Positions 48,006 to 56,756 of a stretch of 64,000 nucleotides of DNA are shown one piece after another. The stretch spans positions 6,394,501 through 6,458,500 of the forward strand of contig NZ_AP024745.1 in the NCBI RefSeq assembly GCF_019704555.1. Direction: 5' to 3'. The translations under genes and the position numbers were made by a program. The notes beneath the pieces were generated by a model. The model was not told the DNA's origin. It ran no database searches and saw nothing but the letters and a program-made list of their open reading frames with translations. Source of the DNA: Actinoplanes sp. L3-i22. Lineage in GTDB: Bacteria; Actinomycetota; Actinomycetes; Mycobacteriales; Micromonosporaceae. Within the stretch, counting starts at the first letter, position 1. The number at the start of each line of letters is the position of its first letter.

Positions 48006-48341
48006 ATGACCGCCACGACGGTCGACATCGGCACCAGCCCGGACGGCACCCTCGTCATCCGGCCGCACGGCAGCCTGGACGACACCGACGCGGTCGACCT
48101 GCAGCGCACGCTGGTCCACGCGATCCGGCACACCCGGCCGTTGCGCCTGGTGGTGGACCTGATCGAGGTCGGCGAGCTGGACCCGATCAACCTCGGCACC
48201 CTGGCCGCCGCCTGCCACCTCGGCGACGAGCACCAGGTCGCGGTCTTCCTCGACCACCCGCAGCAGGCCATCGCCGACCGGCTCGCCTCGGCCGGCGTCC
48301 CGGCGCACCGGGTCCGGGACGTCGGCACCCACACCGGGTAG
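48006..48341 (+). CDS. STAS-domain protein lacking the phospho-acceptor serine
   Basis: 111 residues with an ATG (AAAGG upstream). The STAS fold is clear: GTLVIRPHGSLDDTDAVDLQR and LRLVVDLIEVGELDPINLGTL. In anti-anti-sigma factors this loop normally reads D-S-S/T-G with the phosphorylated serine; here it is DPINLG, so it may be a constitutive or non-phosphorylated form. No kinase gene is next to it; the RsbW-like ATPase is 6 kb away. Cytosolic. Confidence 0.85.
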   Translation: MTATTVDIGTSPDGTLVIRPHGSLDDTDAVDLQRTLVHAIRHTRPLRLVVDLIEVGELDPINLGTLAAACHLGDEHQVAVFLDHPQQAIADRLASAGVPAHRVRDVGTHTG

Positions 48342-48349
48342 CGGCCGCC

Positions 48350-48895
48350 TCAGTTGTTGTCGTGGATGACCCACATCTGGTCTTGGAGACCCGCGATGCA
48401 CGGCCAGACGATCGCGTGCGTCCCGGCGTCCTTGGAGCTGCCCGGGATGGCCAGGCACTTGCCGGTCTTCACGTTCTTCAGCGTGTAGGTGTAGAGCTGG
48501 CTGCCGGCCGGCGTCTTGATCCAGAGCTGCTCGGTGTTGCCGACCTGGTTGGTGATCTGGTTGACCGGCTGGCTCGTCCCGGCGACCGAGCTGTTCACGC
48601 TCATCGCCATCCACCCGGCGGTGGCGGCGTTGCGGAACCGGACGTACGAGCCCTCGGTCTGCATCAGCCAGTCCTGGCGCGGGCTGGGCTGCTGGATGAT
48701 GCTGATCGGGTCGAAGAAGGTCTGCAGGATGGTCACGCCGTACTCGTCGGTGCGGCCCTGCAGGGCCAGGTTGCTGTGGTCGTTGATGATGCGGGACCAG
48801 CCGTCACCGGCGGTGGCCTGCGCCGGGCCGGCCGGCACGACGACGACCGCCGCGGTGATCGCCACCGCGAGGGCGGCGATGCAACGTCGGAACAT
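48350..48895 (-). CDS. Secreted ricin-lectin-like protein
   Basis: 181 residues from the ATG at 48895, with GGGGAG upstream. The signal peptide (MFRRCIAALAVAITAAVVVV) is cleaved near AQATA. The mature part is one trefoil-like carbohydrate-binding domain (HSNLALQGRTDEYG, SYVRFRNAATAG, VKTGKCLAIPGSSK, QDQMWVIHDNN) with ricin-type QxW-like positions. No catalytic domain, so it is probably a free lectin. The ricin copy in the ThuA protein at 21192 is of the same general type. Confidence 0.85.
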   Translation of the reverse strand: MFRRCIAALAVAITAAVVVVPAGPAQATAGDGWSRIINDHSNLALQGRTDEYGVTILQTFFDPISIIQQPSPRQDWLMQTEGSYVRFRNAATAGWMAMSVNSSVAGTSQPVNQITNQVGNTEQLWIKTPAGSQLYTYTLKNVKTGKCLAIPGSSKDAGTHAIVWPCIAGLQDQMWVIHDNN

Positions 48896-49009
48896 GGAAT
48901 CACTCCCCGTTGATGCGAGAGGGGCCGCGCCGCGGGATGGGCGACCCGCCATCGAGGACGCTAGCGACGCCAGGGATCGATCGGGATCGAACGAACGGGT
49001 GATCGTCGA

Positions 49010-52000
49010 TCAGTGCGGGGTGGGGGCCGGGCGGTGGAACGGGAAGGCCAGGGTGGCCCGGATCGGGGTGCCGGTCAGCAGCATGACCAGGCGGTCGACG
49101 CCGAGACCCAGGCCGCCGGTCGGGGGCATCGCGAAGTCCAGCGCGGTCAGGAACGCCTCGTCGAGCTGCATCGCCTCGGGGTCGCCGGCGGCCGCCCGCA
49201 GGGACTGGGCGGTGAGCCGGTCGCGCTGCTCGACCGGGTCGATCAGCTCCGAGTACGCCGTGCCCAGCTCCATCCCGAAGGCGACCAGGTCCCAGCGTTC
49301 GGCCAGCCGCGGATCGTCGCGGTGGGTCCGGGTCAGCGGGGACGTCTCCAGCGGGAAGTCGGTGTAGAACGTCGGGTACGTGGTCTGCTTCTCGACCAGC
49401 GCGTCGTACAACTCCAGGACCAGCTCGCCGGCGGTGGCGTCGGCCGGGGCGTGGACGTTGTGGCGGGCGCAGACCTCCCGTACCGAAGCAATCGGGGTCT
49501 GTGAAGTCACATCTGAGTCAGTCGCGCGACTGACCGCGTCGTGCACGGTCACCACCGGCCAGGGCGCGCTCAGGTCGACCGGGCCCTCCGGCCGGATCGC
49601 CACCGGACGGCCGTGCACCGCGGTCGCGACCTCCAGGATCAGCTCCCGGGTCAGCTCCCGCATCGTGGTGTAGTCGGCGTAGGCCTGGTACGCCTCGAGC
49701 GAGGTGAACTCGGGGTTGTGGGTGGCGTCCACGCCCTCGTTGCGGAAGTTCCGGTTGAGCTCGAACACCTTCTCCATCCCCGCCACGCAGAGCCGCTTCA
49801 GGTACAGCTCCGGCGCGATCCGCAGGTACAGCTCCATGTCGTAGGCGTTGATGTGGGTCCGGAACGGGCGCGCGGTCGCGCCGCCGTGCACGGCCTGCAG
49901 CATCGGGGTCTCGACCTCGGCGAAACCGCGCACGGAGAACGCCTCGCGCAGCGCCCGCACCGCGGCGCTGCGATGCCGCAGCACCCGCATCGCGTCCGGG
50001 TTGACCAGCAGGTCCAGGTGACGCTGGCTGACCCGGGCCTCCGGATCGGTGAAGCCGGCGTGCGCGTCCGGCAGCGGCCGCAGGCACTTGGCGGCCATCA
50101 CCCAGGTCGCGGCCAGCACCGACAGCTCACCGCGCCGGGAGGTGACGATCTCGCCGGTGACGCTGACGTGGTCGCCGAGGTCGACGGTCCGCCGCCACCG
50201 GTCGCGCTCCGGCTCCGGGGTGTCCTTGCCGGTCAGCATCACCTGCAGGGTGGCGTCGCCCTCCTGCAGGACGGCGAACCGGACGCCGCCGAGATCGCGC
50301 AGCGCCCGGACCCGGCCGGTGACCGAGACGACCGCGCCGGTCCGCGCGTCCGGCGCCAGCCCCGGGTGCGCGGCCCGGACCTCGGCCAGTGTCGCCGTGC
50401 GCGGCACCGCCACCGGGTACGGCTCGGCCAGCCGGTCCCGCTTCGCCAGCCGGGCGCGTTGCTGCTGGCTCAGCCGCCGCTGCGGGCGCACCGGACGCAG
50501 CAACTCCTGCTCCTGGGCCCGGACCGCGTCCAGGAACGGCACCTCGCCGACCAGTTCGCTCGCCGGGTCGGGCGCGGGCGGGGCCAGCGACGGCAGGAAC
50601 CCCTCGGCGATCCCGGCGGCCAGCACCGCGCGGCTCAGCGTCAGCGACGAGTCGTAGCAGAGGAACCGCGGCACCCAGGCCGGCCGGTACTTGGCGTTCG
50701 CCCGGTACAGCGACTCCAGCTGCCAGAACCGGGACGCGACCGACAGCACCGCGTCGGTCATCCGGGTGACCGGGCCGGCGCCGACCATGTCCGCCGAGCT
50801 GAAGACCGACCGGAACATCGCGAAATTCAGAGAGATATGGCGTACGCCCAGATCCGGCCCCGCCTCGATCAACGCCGCCACCATGAACTCGGTCAGCCCG
50901 TTCTCCGCCTGCCGGTCCGCGCGCATCAGATCCAGCGACAGCCCGCGCACCCCCCACGGCACGAACGTCAGTACGCCCCGGACCACCCCGGCCGGATCGT
51001 GCGCGGTCACCACCACGCACCGCTCGTCCGCCGGGTCGCCGAACCGGCCCAGCGCCATCGAGAAGCCCCGCTCCGAGCCGTCCCCGCGCCAGGCCGCGGC
51101 CAGCCCGTCCAACTCGGCCAGCTCCGCCGCGCCGATCGCGCCCTGCCGCCGGACCGAACACGTGTAGCCGGCGTTGCGGACCCGCGTCACCGCCCGCCGG
51201 ACCGGGCGCATCGCCGGCCCGGCCAGGTGGAAGCCGCCGACCTCCAGGATCGCCTCGTCGCCGATGCTCAGGGCTTTCAGACCGGCTTCGACGTACGCGT
51301 TCGCCCCCGCCTCACTCGCCGACAGCACCGCCGGGAACCAGCCGTGCCGGCGCGCCTCGGCCCGCCACTCCTGGATCGCCGCCGGCCACGAGCCGACGTG
51401 CCCGATCGGATCCGCGCTGGCCAGGCTCACCGAGGCGACCACCCGGTAGGTGATCGCGGCCCGCCCGTCCGGCGAGAAGATCACCGACTTGTCCCGCCGG
51501 GTCGCGAAGTAGCCCAGCGAGTCCCGCTCGCCGTCGGCCAGCACCAGCCGGCGCAGCCGCACCTCGGACTCGGCGCCCAGGTACTGCTTGGCCCGCGCCG
51601 AGCGCAGGAACACGCTGACCGCGCCGAGCAGCACCAGCGCCGACAGCGTCGACGCGGCCACCGACAGCCAGTGATGCCCGTGGTGCCCGTGCAGCCCGGC
51701 GTTGTCGCCGGCCGCGCTCAGCCCGAGCGCCGAGTGGTTCGCCCAGGCGACCCGCTCCCGCACCCCGCGCAGGGTGTCCGGGAAGACCCAGGTCCAGGCG
51801 AACGCGACGGCCCAGGCGGCGGCCAGGCCGCCGATCAGGACCGCCATCGCCGTACGGCGGGAGGCATGCGCCAGCCGGGCCGGGAACGCCTTGCGCGCCC
51901 GCCACAGCAGCACGGTCACCACGACCCCGATCGGGGCCGCGGCGATCGTCACGATCAGCTCGGTCCGGGACAGGTCGAGATCGGCCTTCGCCGGCTCGTT

Positions 52001-52318
52001 CCAGTACGCGATCCCGATCGCCGCGATCGCCGCGTCCACCAGCGTCGCCAGGATCTGGTAGACGAACAGCAGCAGGAACGCGGCCCGCAGCCGGCGGCGC
52101 AGCGCGCTGCCCATCAGCAGCAGCACCGCGGCGATGAACAGGTTCGGCGAGGCCGGGACGTTCACCAGCCCGAACGCGTAGTCGACCGTCCAGGTCCAGT
52201 GGAACGCGCGCAGCGGGAAGCTGAGCAACACCCAGGCCCCGGCGATCGTGACGATACGTCCGGGCCAGGCCGCGATGCGGTCCTGACCCCCGGGCCCTGC
52301 GCTGCCGACTGATGCCAC
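49010..52318 (-). CDS. lysX: Bifunctional lysyl-tRNA synthetase / phosphatidylglycerol lysyltransferase
   Basis: 1102 residues from a GTG. The N-terminal third has several membrane segments (IVTIAGAWVLLSFPLRAF, LFIAAVLLLMGSAL), then a DUF2156 aminoacyltransferase region (LAELDGLAAAWRGDGSERGF, VVTAHDPAGVVRGVLTFVPW). An OB-fold follows (VSVTGRVRALRDLGGVRF), then class II LysRS motifs: motif 2 FRNEGVDATHNPEFTSLEAY and motif 3 GGLGLGVDRLVMLL. It makes lysyl-phosphatidylglycerol, which lowers envelope charge and protects against cationic peptides (LysX of M. tuberculosis). The length fits LysX. Confidence 0.95.
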   Translation of the reverse strand: MASVGSAGPGGQDRIAAWPGRIVTIAGAWVLLSFPLRAFHWTWTVDYAFGLVNVPASPNLFIAAVLLLMGSALRRRLRAAFLLLFVYQILATLVDAAIAAIGIAYWNEPAKADLDLSRTELIVTIAAAPIGVVVTVLLWRARKAFPARLAHASRRTAMAVLIGGLAAAWAVAFAWTWVFPDTLRGVRERVAWANHSALGLSAAGDNAGLHGHHGHHWLSVAASTLSALVLLGAVSVFLRSARAKQYLGAESEVRLRRLVLADGERDSLGYFATRRDKSVIFSPDGRAAITYRVVASVSLASADPIGHVGSWPAAIQEWRAEARRHGWFPAVLSASEAGANAYVEAGLKALSIGDEAILEVGGFHLAGPAMRPVRRAVTRVRNAGYTCSVRRQGAIGAAELAELDGLAAAWRGDGSERGFSMALGRFGDPADERCVVVTAHDPAGVVRGVLTFVPWGVRGLSLDLMRADRQAENGLTEFMVAALIEAGPDLGVRHISLNFAMFRSVFSSADMVGAGPVTRMTDAVLSVASRFWQLESLYRANAKYRPAWVPRFLCYDSSLTLSRAVLAAGIAEGFLPSLAPPAPDPASELVGEVPFLDAVRAQEQELLRPVRPQRRLSQQQRARLAKRDRLAEPYPVAVPRTATLAEVRAAHPGLAPDARTGAVVSVTGRVRALRDLGGVRFAVLQEGDATLQVMLTGKDTPEPERDRWRRTVDLGDHVSVTGEIVTSRRGELSVLAATWVMAAKCLRPLPDAHAGFTDPEARVSQRHLDLLVNPDAMRVLRHRSAAVRALREAFSVRGFAEVETPMLQAVHGGATARPFRTHINAYDMELYLRIAPELYLKRLCVAGMEKVFELNRNFRNEGVDATHNPEFTSLEAYQAYADYTTMRELTRELILEVATAVHGRPVAIRPEGPVDLSAPWPVVTVHDAVSRATDSDVTSQTPIASVREVCARHNVHAPADATAGELVLELYDALVEKQTTYPTFYTDFPLETSPLTRTHRDDPRLAERWDLVAFGMELGTAYSELIDPVEQRDRLTAQSLRAAAGDPEAMQLDEAFLTALDFAMPPTGGLGLGVDRLVMLLTGTPIRATLAFPFHRPAPTPH

Positions 52319-52365
52319 GATCGCTCACGCTATCGGAGGTGCGCTCACCGGCCTGCCCCCGGTGA

Positions 52366-53343
52366 TCACGCCGGGTAGAGGCGGGCCATCGCGCGGACGT
52401 GGTCGGTGAGGTAGGTGACCAGGTCCGGGGGTGCGACGACCTGTGCCTCCGCGCCGAGCCGGAGCAGCAGGCCGGCCGTGTGCGGGACGCTCTCCATCGG
52501 AATGGTGACCCGCTGCCGGCCGTCCGGCTCGTCCGGTTCCAGGGTGGCCAGGGCCAGCCGGGCGGCCTTCGGCCCGAGCACGCCGGGCAGCGCCCGGACC
52601 CCGTCGGCGGTCAGCCGGACGACCGCGACCTCGCCGGTGTCGGTCCGCTCGTAGCGGTCGACATGCTCCCGCCAGAACCCGGCCAGGTCGAAGCCGTCGG
52701 GCCGGAGGAAAACGTCGGGCAGGGCGGTCAGCGACACGATCGACGAGACCCGGTACGTCCGCGGCCCGCCCCGCCCGGCGGCGACCAGGTACCAGACGCC
52801 GGCCTTGAGGATCAGGCCCAGCGGGTCCAGCCGCCGGGTCACCTCGCCCGGCTCCGGGGACCAGCGGCGGTAGCGCACCTCGACCGACCGGTCCTGCCAG
52901 AGCGCCTCGGCCACGGCGAGCAGGTGCGGCACCGCGTCCGGCTCCCGGTACCAGCCCGGCGTGTCCAGGTGGAACCGTTGCCGGATCCGGGTCGAGGCCT
53001 CCCGGTACGGCGTCGGCAGTGCCGCCGTCAGCTTCAGCTCGGCCGCCGCCAGCTGCGCGCCCAGGCCCAGCTCGGCGGCCGGCTGGGACAGCCCGGTCAG
53101 GAACAGCGACTCGGCCTCGTCGGCGGTCAGCCCGGTCAGCCGGGTCCGGTAGCCGTCGAGCAGCTGATATCCCCCGGCCGGCCCCTGCTCGGCGTAGACC
53201 GGCACGCCCGCCGCCGCGAGCGCCTCCACGTCCCGGTAGATCGTCCGGACGCTGACGCCGAGCTCGGCGGCCAGCTGGGTGGCGCTCATCCGCCCCCGGT
53301 TCTGCAGCAGCATCAGCAGGGACAGCAGTCGACTGGCACGCAC
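52366..53343 (-). CDS. WYL-domain (YafY-type) transcriptional regulator
   Basis: 325 residues from a GTG. The HTH is at the N-terminus (SRLLSLLMLLQNRGRMSATQ, then LGVSVRTIYRDVEALAAAGV). The WYL region has LGLILKAGVWYLVAAGRGGP followed by YRVSSIVSLTAL, and the C-terminal WCX extension ends the protein. These regulators bind ligands or nucleic acid through the WYL domain. It is divergent from the gene at 53406 across a 62-base gap holding a perfect inverted repeat, so it is very likely its regulator and its own. Confidence 0.92.
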   Translation of the reverse strand: MRASRLLSLLMLLQNRGRMSATQLAAELGVSVRTIYRDVEALAAAGVPVYAEQGPAGGYQLLDGYRTRLTGLTADEAESLFLTGLSQPAAELGLGAQLAAAELKLTAALPTPYREASTRIRQRFHLDTPGWYREPDAVPHLLAVAEALWQDRSVEVRYRRWSPEPGEVTRRLDPLGLILKAGVWYLVAAGRGGPRTYRVSSIVSLTALPDVFLRPDGFDLAGFWREHVDRYERTDTGEVAVVRLTADGVRALPGVLGPKAARLALATLEPDEPDGRQRVTIPMESVPHTAGLLLRLGAEAQVVAPPDLVTYLTDHVRAMARLYPA

Positions 53344-53361
53344 TCCACAGAGTCTGCCAGC

Positions 53362-53384
53362 CCCCTGACAGAAGATGTCAGGGG
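53362..53384. promoter_or_regulatory. WYL-regulator operator
   Basis: CCCCTGACA-GAAGA-TGTCAGGGG, perfect 9-base arms around a 5-base centre, in the middle of the 62-base divergent gap between the WYL gene and its likely target. TGTCA/TGACA repeats are common for this regulator type. Confidence 0.75.
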
Positions 53385-53405
53385 TAGCCCGCGACGATCT
53401 TCCCC

Positions 53406-53855
53406 GTGAACGACTTCGACTTCTTCATCGGCTCCTGGACCGTCGTCAACCGGCGCCTCAGCACGCTGTTCGCCGGCAGCGACGACTGGCAGACCTTCCC
53501 CGGCACCAGCGTCTGCCGGCCGTTCTTCGACGGCGGCGGCAACACCGACGAGATCATCTTCCCGACGCTCGGCACCCGGGGCTTCACCCTCCGCCTGTAC
53601 GACGTGGACCACGCCCAGTGGTCGCTGTACTGGGCCAACGACCGGTCCGGGGTGCTGTTCCCGCCGGTCGTCGGGTCGTTCGCGGACGGTCGCGGCGACT
53701 TCTACGGCGACGACACGCACGAGGGCAAGCCGATCCGGGCGCACTTCATCTGGTCGCACATCACGCCTGCCTCGGCCCGGTGGGAGCAGGAGTTCTCCGC
53801 GGACGGCGGCCTGACCTGGGAGTCCAACTGGATCATGGAGTTCACCCGGGCATGA
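53406..53855 (+). CDS. Unknown lipocalin-like protein beside the WYL regulator
   Basis: 149 residues from a GTG at 53406. No named family recognised with certainty; beta-strand-like segments (FFIGSWTVVNRRL, GFTLRLYDVDHAQWSLYWAND, GRGDFYGDDTHEGKPIRAHFIWS) give a calycin/DUF1579-like look. Its stop overlaps the next gene (ATGA), so the two form an operon, and the CCCCTGACA operator lies just upstream. Probably a target of the WYL regulator. Confidence 0.75.
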   Translation: MNDFDFFIGSWTVVNRRLSTLFAGSDDWQTFPGTSVCRPFFDGGGNTDEIIFPTLGTRGFTLRLYDVDHAQWSLYWANDRSGVLFPPVVGSFADGRGDFYGDDTHEGKPIRAHFIWSHITPASARWEQEFSADGGLTWESNWIMEFTRA

Positions 53856-54358
53856 CGATCACCGATGAGCAGCTCGCCGCGGCCGGCAACGTCGTCGACG
53901 ACGACTACCGGCACGTGACCAAGCAGATCTCCGCCGGCGAACCGCTCGTGCTGCCGGGCACGATCCTCAAGTGGTACGGCCTGTGCCGCGCCGACCAGGT
54001 CGTCGACTCCGCGGCGGCGCGCGCGTTCGTCGCCGCCGAGGTCACCGCCGGGCGGCTGCCGATCGCCGGGGACCTGGGGTTCGTCATCCACCACCTGTCC
54101 GGCGAGCACGTTCACCTGCTGCTGGTGTGCACGTGGCGGGGGAACAACGAGATGTGGGAGACGATCTACGCCCGGGACGACCGCGAGGACACCGGCTTCG
54201 GCCTGATGGGACAGACCCCGCACCGGGGCGTGATGTGCGTGTGGGAGTTCGGCGCGGTCGCCCACGAGCATCGGGCCTGGACCCGGTACCTGCGCTCGGC
54301 CCGCGACGCCCCGGCCAAGCGCGCCTACGTCGAGTCGTCCGTCACCGGCCCGATCTGA
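53852..54358 (+). CDS. Unknown protein coupled to the WYL target gene
   Basis: 168 residues from an ATG overlapping the previous stop. There are no membrane segments or signal. Segments such as PGTILKWYGLCRADQVVD, FVIHHLSGEHVHLLLVCTWR and TPHRGVMCVWEFGAVAHEHR look conserved; several His, Cys and Trp suggest an enzymatic or metal-binding site. No family recognised. Its end is 2 bases from that of the LysR gene on the other strand. Confidence 0.7.
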   Translation: MTITDEQLAAAGNVVDDDYRHVTKQISAGEPLVLPGTILKWYGLCRADQVVDSAAARAFVAAEVTAGRLPIAGDLGFVIHHLSGEHVHLLLVCTWRGNNEMWETIYARDDREDTGFGLMGQTPHRGVMCVWEFGAVAHEHRAWTRYLRSARDAPAKRAYVESSVTGPI

Positions 54359-54360
54359 CC

Positions 54361-55287
54361 TCAGGCGGCGGTGAGGGTCGCCGCCGCCACCGCCAGGAAC
54401 TCGGTCAGCAGCGGGTTGGTGTCCGAGTTCCGGGACGCGACCACCACGTGGGTCGGCTCGGCGTCGGCCAGCGGCACCGTCGCCAGGTGCGGATGGGCCG
54501 CCGGCCGGTGATCCCCGGCCGGCACCACCAGCACCGACTCCCCGGCCGCGACCAGCTCCAGAGTGTCCTCGAACGACTCGTAGACGGCGGGCGCGTCCAG
54601 CACGGCGACGCCGCCCGCCCGCGGTTCGAGCCGGGCGAACCCGTTCCACGCGCTGCTCGCCGCCGCACAGGTCGGGAACGCCTCGCCGGTCAGGTCGCCG
54701 ATCGTGATCGACTCCTTGCCGGCCAGCCGGTGGCCGGCCGGCAGGACGGCGACGCGCCGCTCCGCGTACAGCTCGGTGACCCGCAGATGCTCGGTGGCGA
54801 ACGGGATCGGCGTGTAGAGGACCACCGTGTCGACCCGGCGCTCGGGCAGCGCCCGGCCGTCGGTGCAGCGCAGGTGCCGGGTCCGGATCCGGGCGTCGGG
54901 GTGCCGCCGGCGCAGCACCGACACGGCCGGGGTGATCACCAGGTTGCCGAGGTATCCGATGGTCAGCTCGCGCGGCGCGGCGGCCTCGCGGGCCGCGACG
55001 GTCGCCCGCTGCGCGGCGCCGAGCAGCTCCCGCGCCTGCGGCAGGAACGCCCGGCCGGCGTCGGTGAGCCGGCTGCCCTGCGGGGTGCGCTCCAGCAGCC
55101 GCACGCCCAGATGCTCCTCGAGGCGCTGGATCTGCCGGCTCAGCGACGGCTGCGCGACGTGCAGCGCCGCGGCGGCCCGCCCGAAGTTGCCGTGCTCGGC
55201 GACGACCGTGAAGTAGCCGACCAGCCGCAGATCGAGCTCGGAACCAGGCACGCGCACCTGGCCAGCGTACCCATGCCCGGAGCGCAT
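54361..55287 (-). CDS. LysR-family regulator
   Basis: About 308 residues from the ATG at 55287; GTG starts at 55257 and 55251 are possible. The HTH (LVGYFTVVAEHGNFGRAAAA, then HVAQPSLSRQIQRLEEHLGV) is at about residues 22-60. The effector domain carries LTIGYLGNLVITPAVSVL. It is divergent from the SDR gene at 55392 across about 105 bases, the normal layout for LysR control of a neighbouring gene. Confidence 0.88.
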   Translation of the reverse strand: MRSGHGYAGQVRVPGSELDLRLVGYFTVVAEHGNFGRAAAALHVAQPSLSRQIQRLEEHLGVRLLERTPQGSRLTDAGRAFLPQARELLGAAQRATVAAREAAAPRELTIGYLGNLVITPAVSVLRRRHPDARIRTRHLRCTDGRALPERRVDTVVLYTPIPFATEHLRVTELYAERRVAVLPAGHRLAGKESITIGDLTGEAFPTCAAASSAWNGFARLEPRAGGVAVLDAPAVYESFEDTLELVAAGESVLVVPAGDHRPAAHPHLATVPLADAEPTHVVVASRNSDTNPLLTEFLAVAAATLTAA

Positions 55288-55391
55288 GACGACGTGCGAA
55301 CCAGGTCTTGGACGCGGCGGCGGCGCCGGCCGTTGGATGGAGACGTCCCCGGAGACACACGGACAGACCATCAAACCCGAGGAGCAAAACC

Positions 55392-56129
55392 ATGATTTCG
55401 TACGCCGGGAAGACCGCCGTCGTCGCGGGCGGCACCAGTGGCATCGGCCTGGCGATCGCCGCCCTGCTCAGCGCCGAGGGCGCCCGGGTGCTGGTCACCG
55501 GGCGGTCCGCGGAGGCGCTGGCCGCCGCGCGCGACAAGCACGGCGTGCTGACCGTCCGCAGCGACGCGACGGTGGCCGCCGACCGGGCCGGCCTGGCCGA
55601 GCGGGTGCGCGCGGAGCTGGGCCCGGTCGACGGGCTGTTCGTCAACGCCGGGGTCGCCGGGGCCGGCCCGTTCGAGCAGGTCACCGAGGCGGAGTACGAC
55701 CGGGTGATGGACGGCAACACCCGGGCCCCGTACTTCACCGTGCAGAGCCTGTCCCCGCTGCTGGCGCCGGGCGCGGGCGTGGTGCTGACCACCTCGATCG
55801 TGAACGAGTCCGGGCCGGCCGACCTGAGCGTCTACTCGGCGAGCAAGGCGGCGCTGCGCTCACTGGCCCGCACCCTGGGCCGGGAGCTGCTGCCCCGCCG
55901 GATCCGGGTGAACGCGGTCAGCCCCGGGCCGATCGACACCGGCATCCTGCAGCGCTCGCTGCCGGCCGAGGTGGCCGGGCGGATGATCGACGAGTACACC
56001 GCGGCCAACCCGATGCGGCGGATGGGCGAGCCGGACGAGGTGGCCCGGGCCGCGGCGTTCCTGGCCTTCGACGCGACCTTCACCACCGGCGCCGAGCTGG
56101 CCGTCGACGGCGGCGCGTCGCAGCTGTGA
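55392..56129 (+). CDS. Short-chain dehydrogenase/reductase
   Basis: 245 residues from the ATG at 55392, with GAGGAG 9 bases upstream. The cofactor loop VVAGGTSGIGLAIA is at about residues 10-23. NAG is in FVNAGVAGAG, the catalytic serine in TTSIVNE and YxxxK in VYSASKAALRSL. The C-terminal GAELAVDGGASQL is typical. NAD(P)H-dependent oxidoreductase, probably under the divergent LysR regulator. Confidence 0.92.
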   Translation: MISYAGKTAVVAGGTSGIGLAIAALLSAEGARVLVTGRSAEALAAARDKHGVLTVRSDATVAADRAGLAERVRAELGPVDGLFVNAGVAGAGPFEQVTEAEYDRVMDGNTRAPYFTVQSLSPLLAPGAGVVLTTSIVNESGPADLSVYSASKAALRSLARTLGRELLPRRIRVNAVSPGPIDTGILQRSLPAEVAGRMIDEYTAANPMRRMGEPDEVARAAAFLAFDATFTTGAELAVDGGASQL

Positions 56130-56240
56130 CCGGAGCCGTCCCGCGCACCTCAGCAGGACCATCCGGCACTCCGGCAGAACCTCGTCACCGCTGGTCGCGA
56201 CATCGGCGAAGGCGGCCCCCGGGCGACCTAACCTGAGGAC

Positions 56241-56726
56241 ATGTCGTACGTCGCCACCCGTGACGGGCGCAAGAATCGCAGCGCCGCGCACCGGGCTCCA
56301 GCCGTCCCTGACCGGATCGACGACCTTCACGGAAGCAGCCTCGGCGTCCTCGAGGTCCCGCATCACATGGCCTGCGGGCACGCCAGCCGCCGCCGGTACG
56401 ACCTCGAGGATCCCGCCCAGCTCCGGCACGCCTACGAACAGGTGCTGTGCGAGGCGGCCGGCTGCGGCGAGGTCGAGGACCTGATCAACCCGGCGATGCT
56501 GCGCCGGGTCTGGCGGGACCTGCACCTGCCGTCCCGGGTCCGGGAGGCGTGGGAGAGCCGGCATCCGAGCCTGCGCCGCACGATCAACCGCACCCGGCCC
56601 GGCGCGCCCACCGAGGACGCGTTCACCGTCCGGACCCCGAGCCGGGGACCGGCGCCCCGCGGCTTCGCCCGGCGCGGCCGCGGCCAGGTCGGCCGAACCA
56701 CCACCGTCCGCGGCGTCGCGGCCTGA
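56241..56726 (+). CDS. Unknown small basic protein
   Basis: 161 residues from an ATG with TGAGGAC upstream. Codon use is like its neighbours. A HMACGHASRRRYDLEDPAQLRH segment and CEAAGCGEV hold Cys/His that could bind metal. The C-terminus is Arg/Pro rich and unstructured (TPSRGPAPRGFARRGRG). No family recognised. Convergent with the PPOX fusion gene. Confidence 0.6.
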   Translation: MSYVATRDGRKNRSAAHRAPAVPDRIDDLHGSSLGVLEVPHHMACGHASRRRYDLEDPAQLRHAYEQVLCEAAGCGEVEDLINPAMLRRVWRDLHLPSRVREAWESRHPSLRRTINRTRPGAPTEDAFTVRTPSRGPAPRGFARRGRGQVGRTTTVRGVAA

Positions 56727-56756
56727 TCCTCAGGCCGGGGTCGGCGTTGCCTGATC

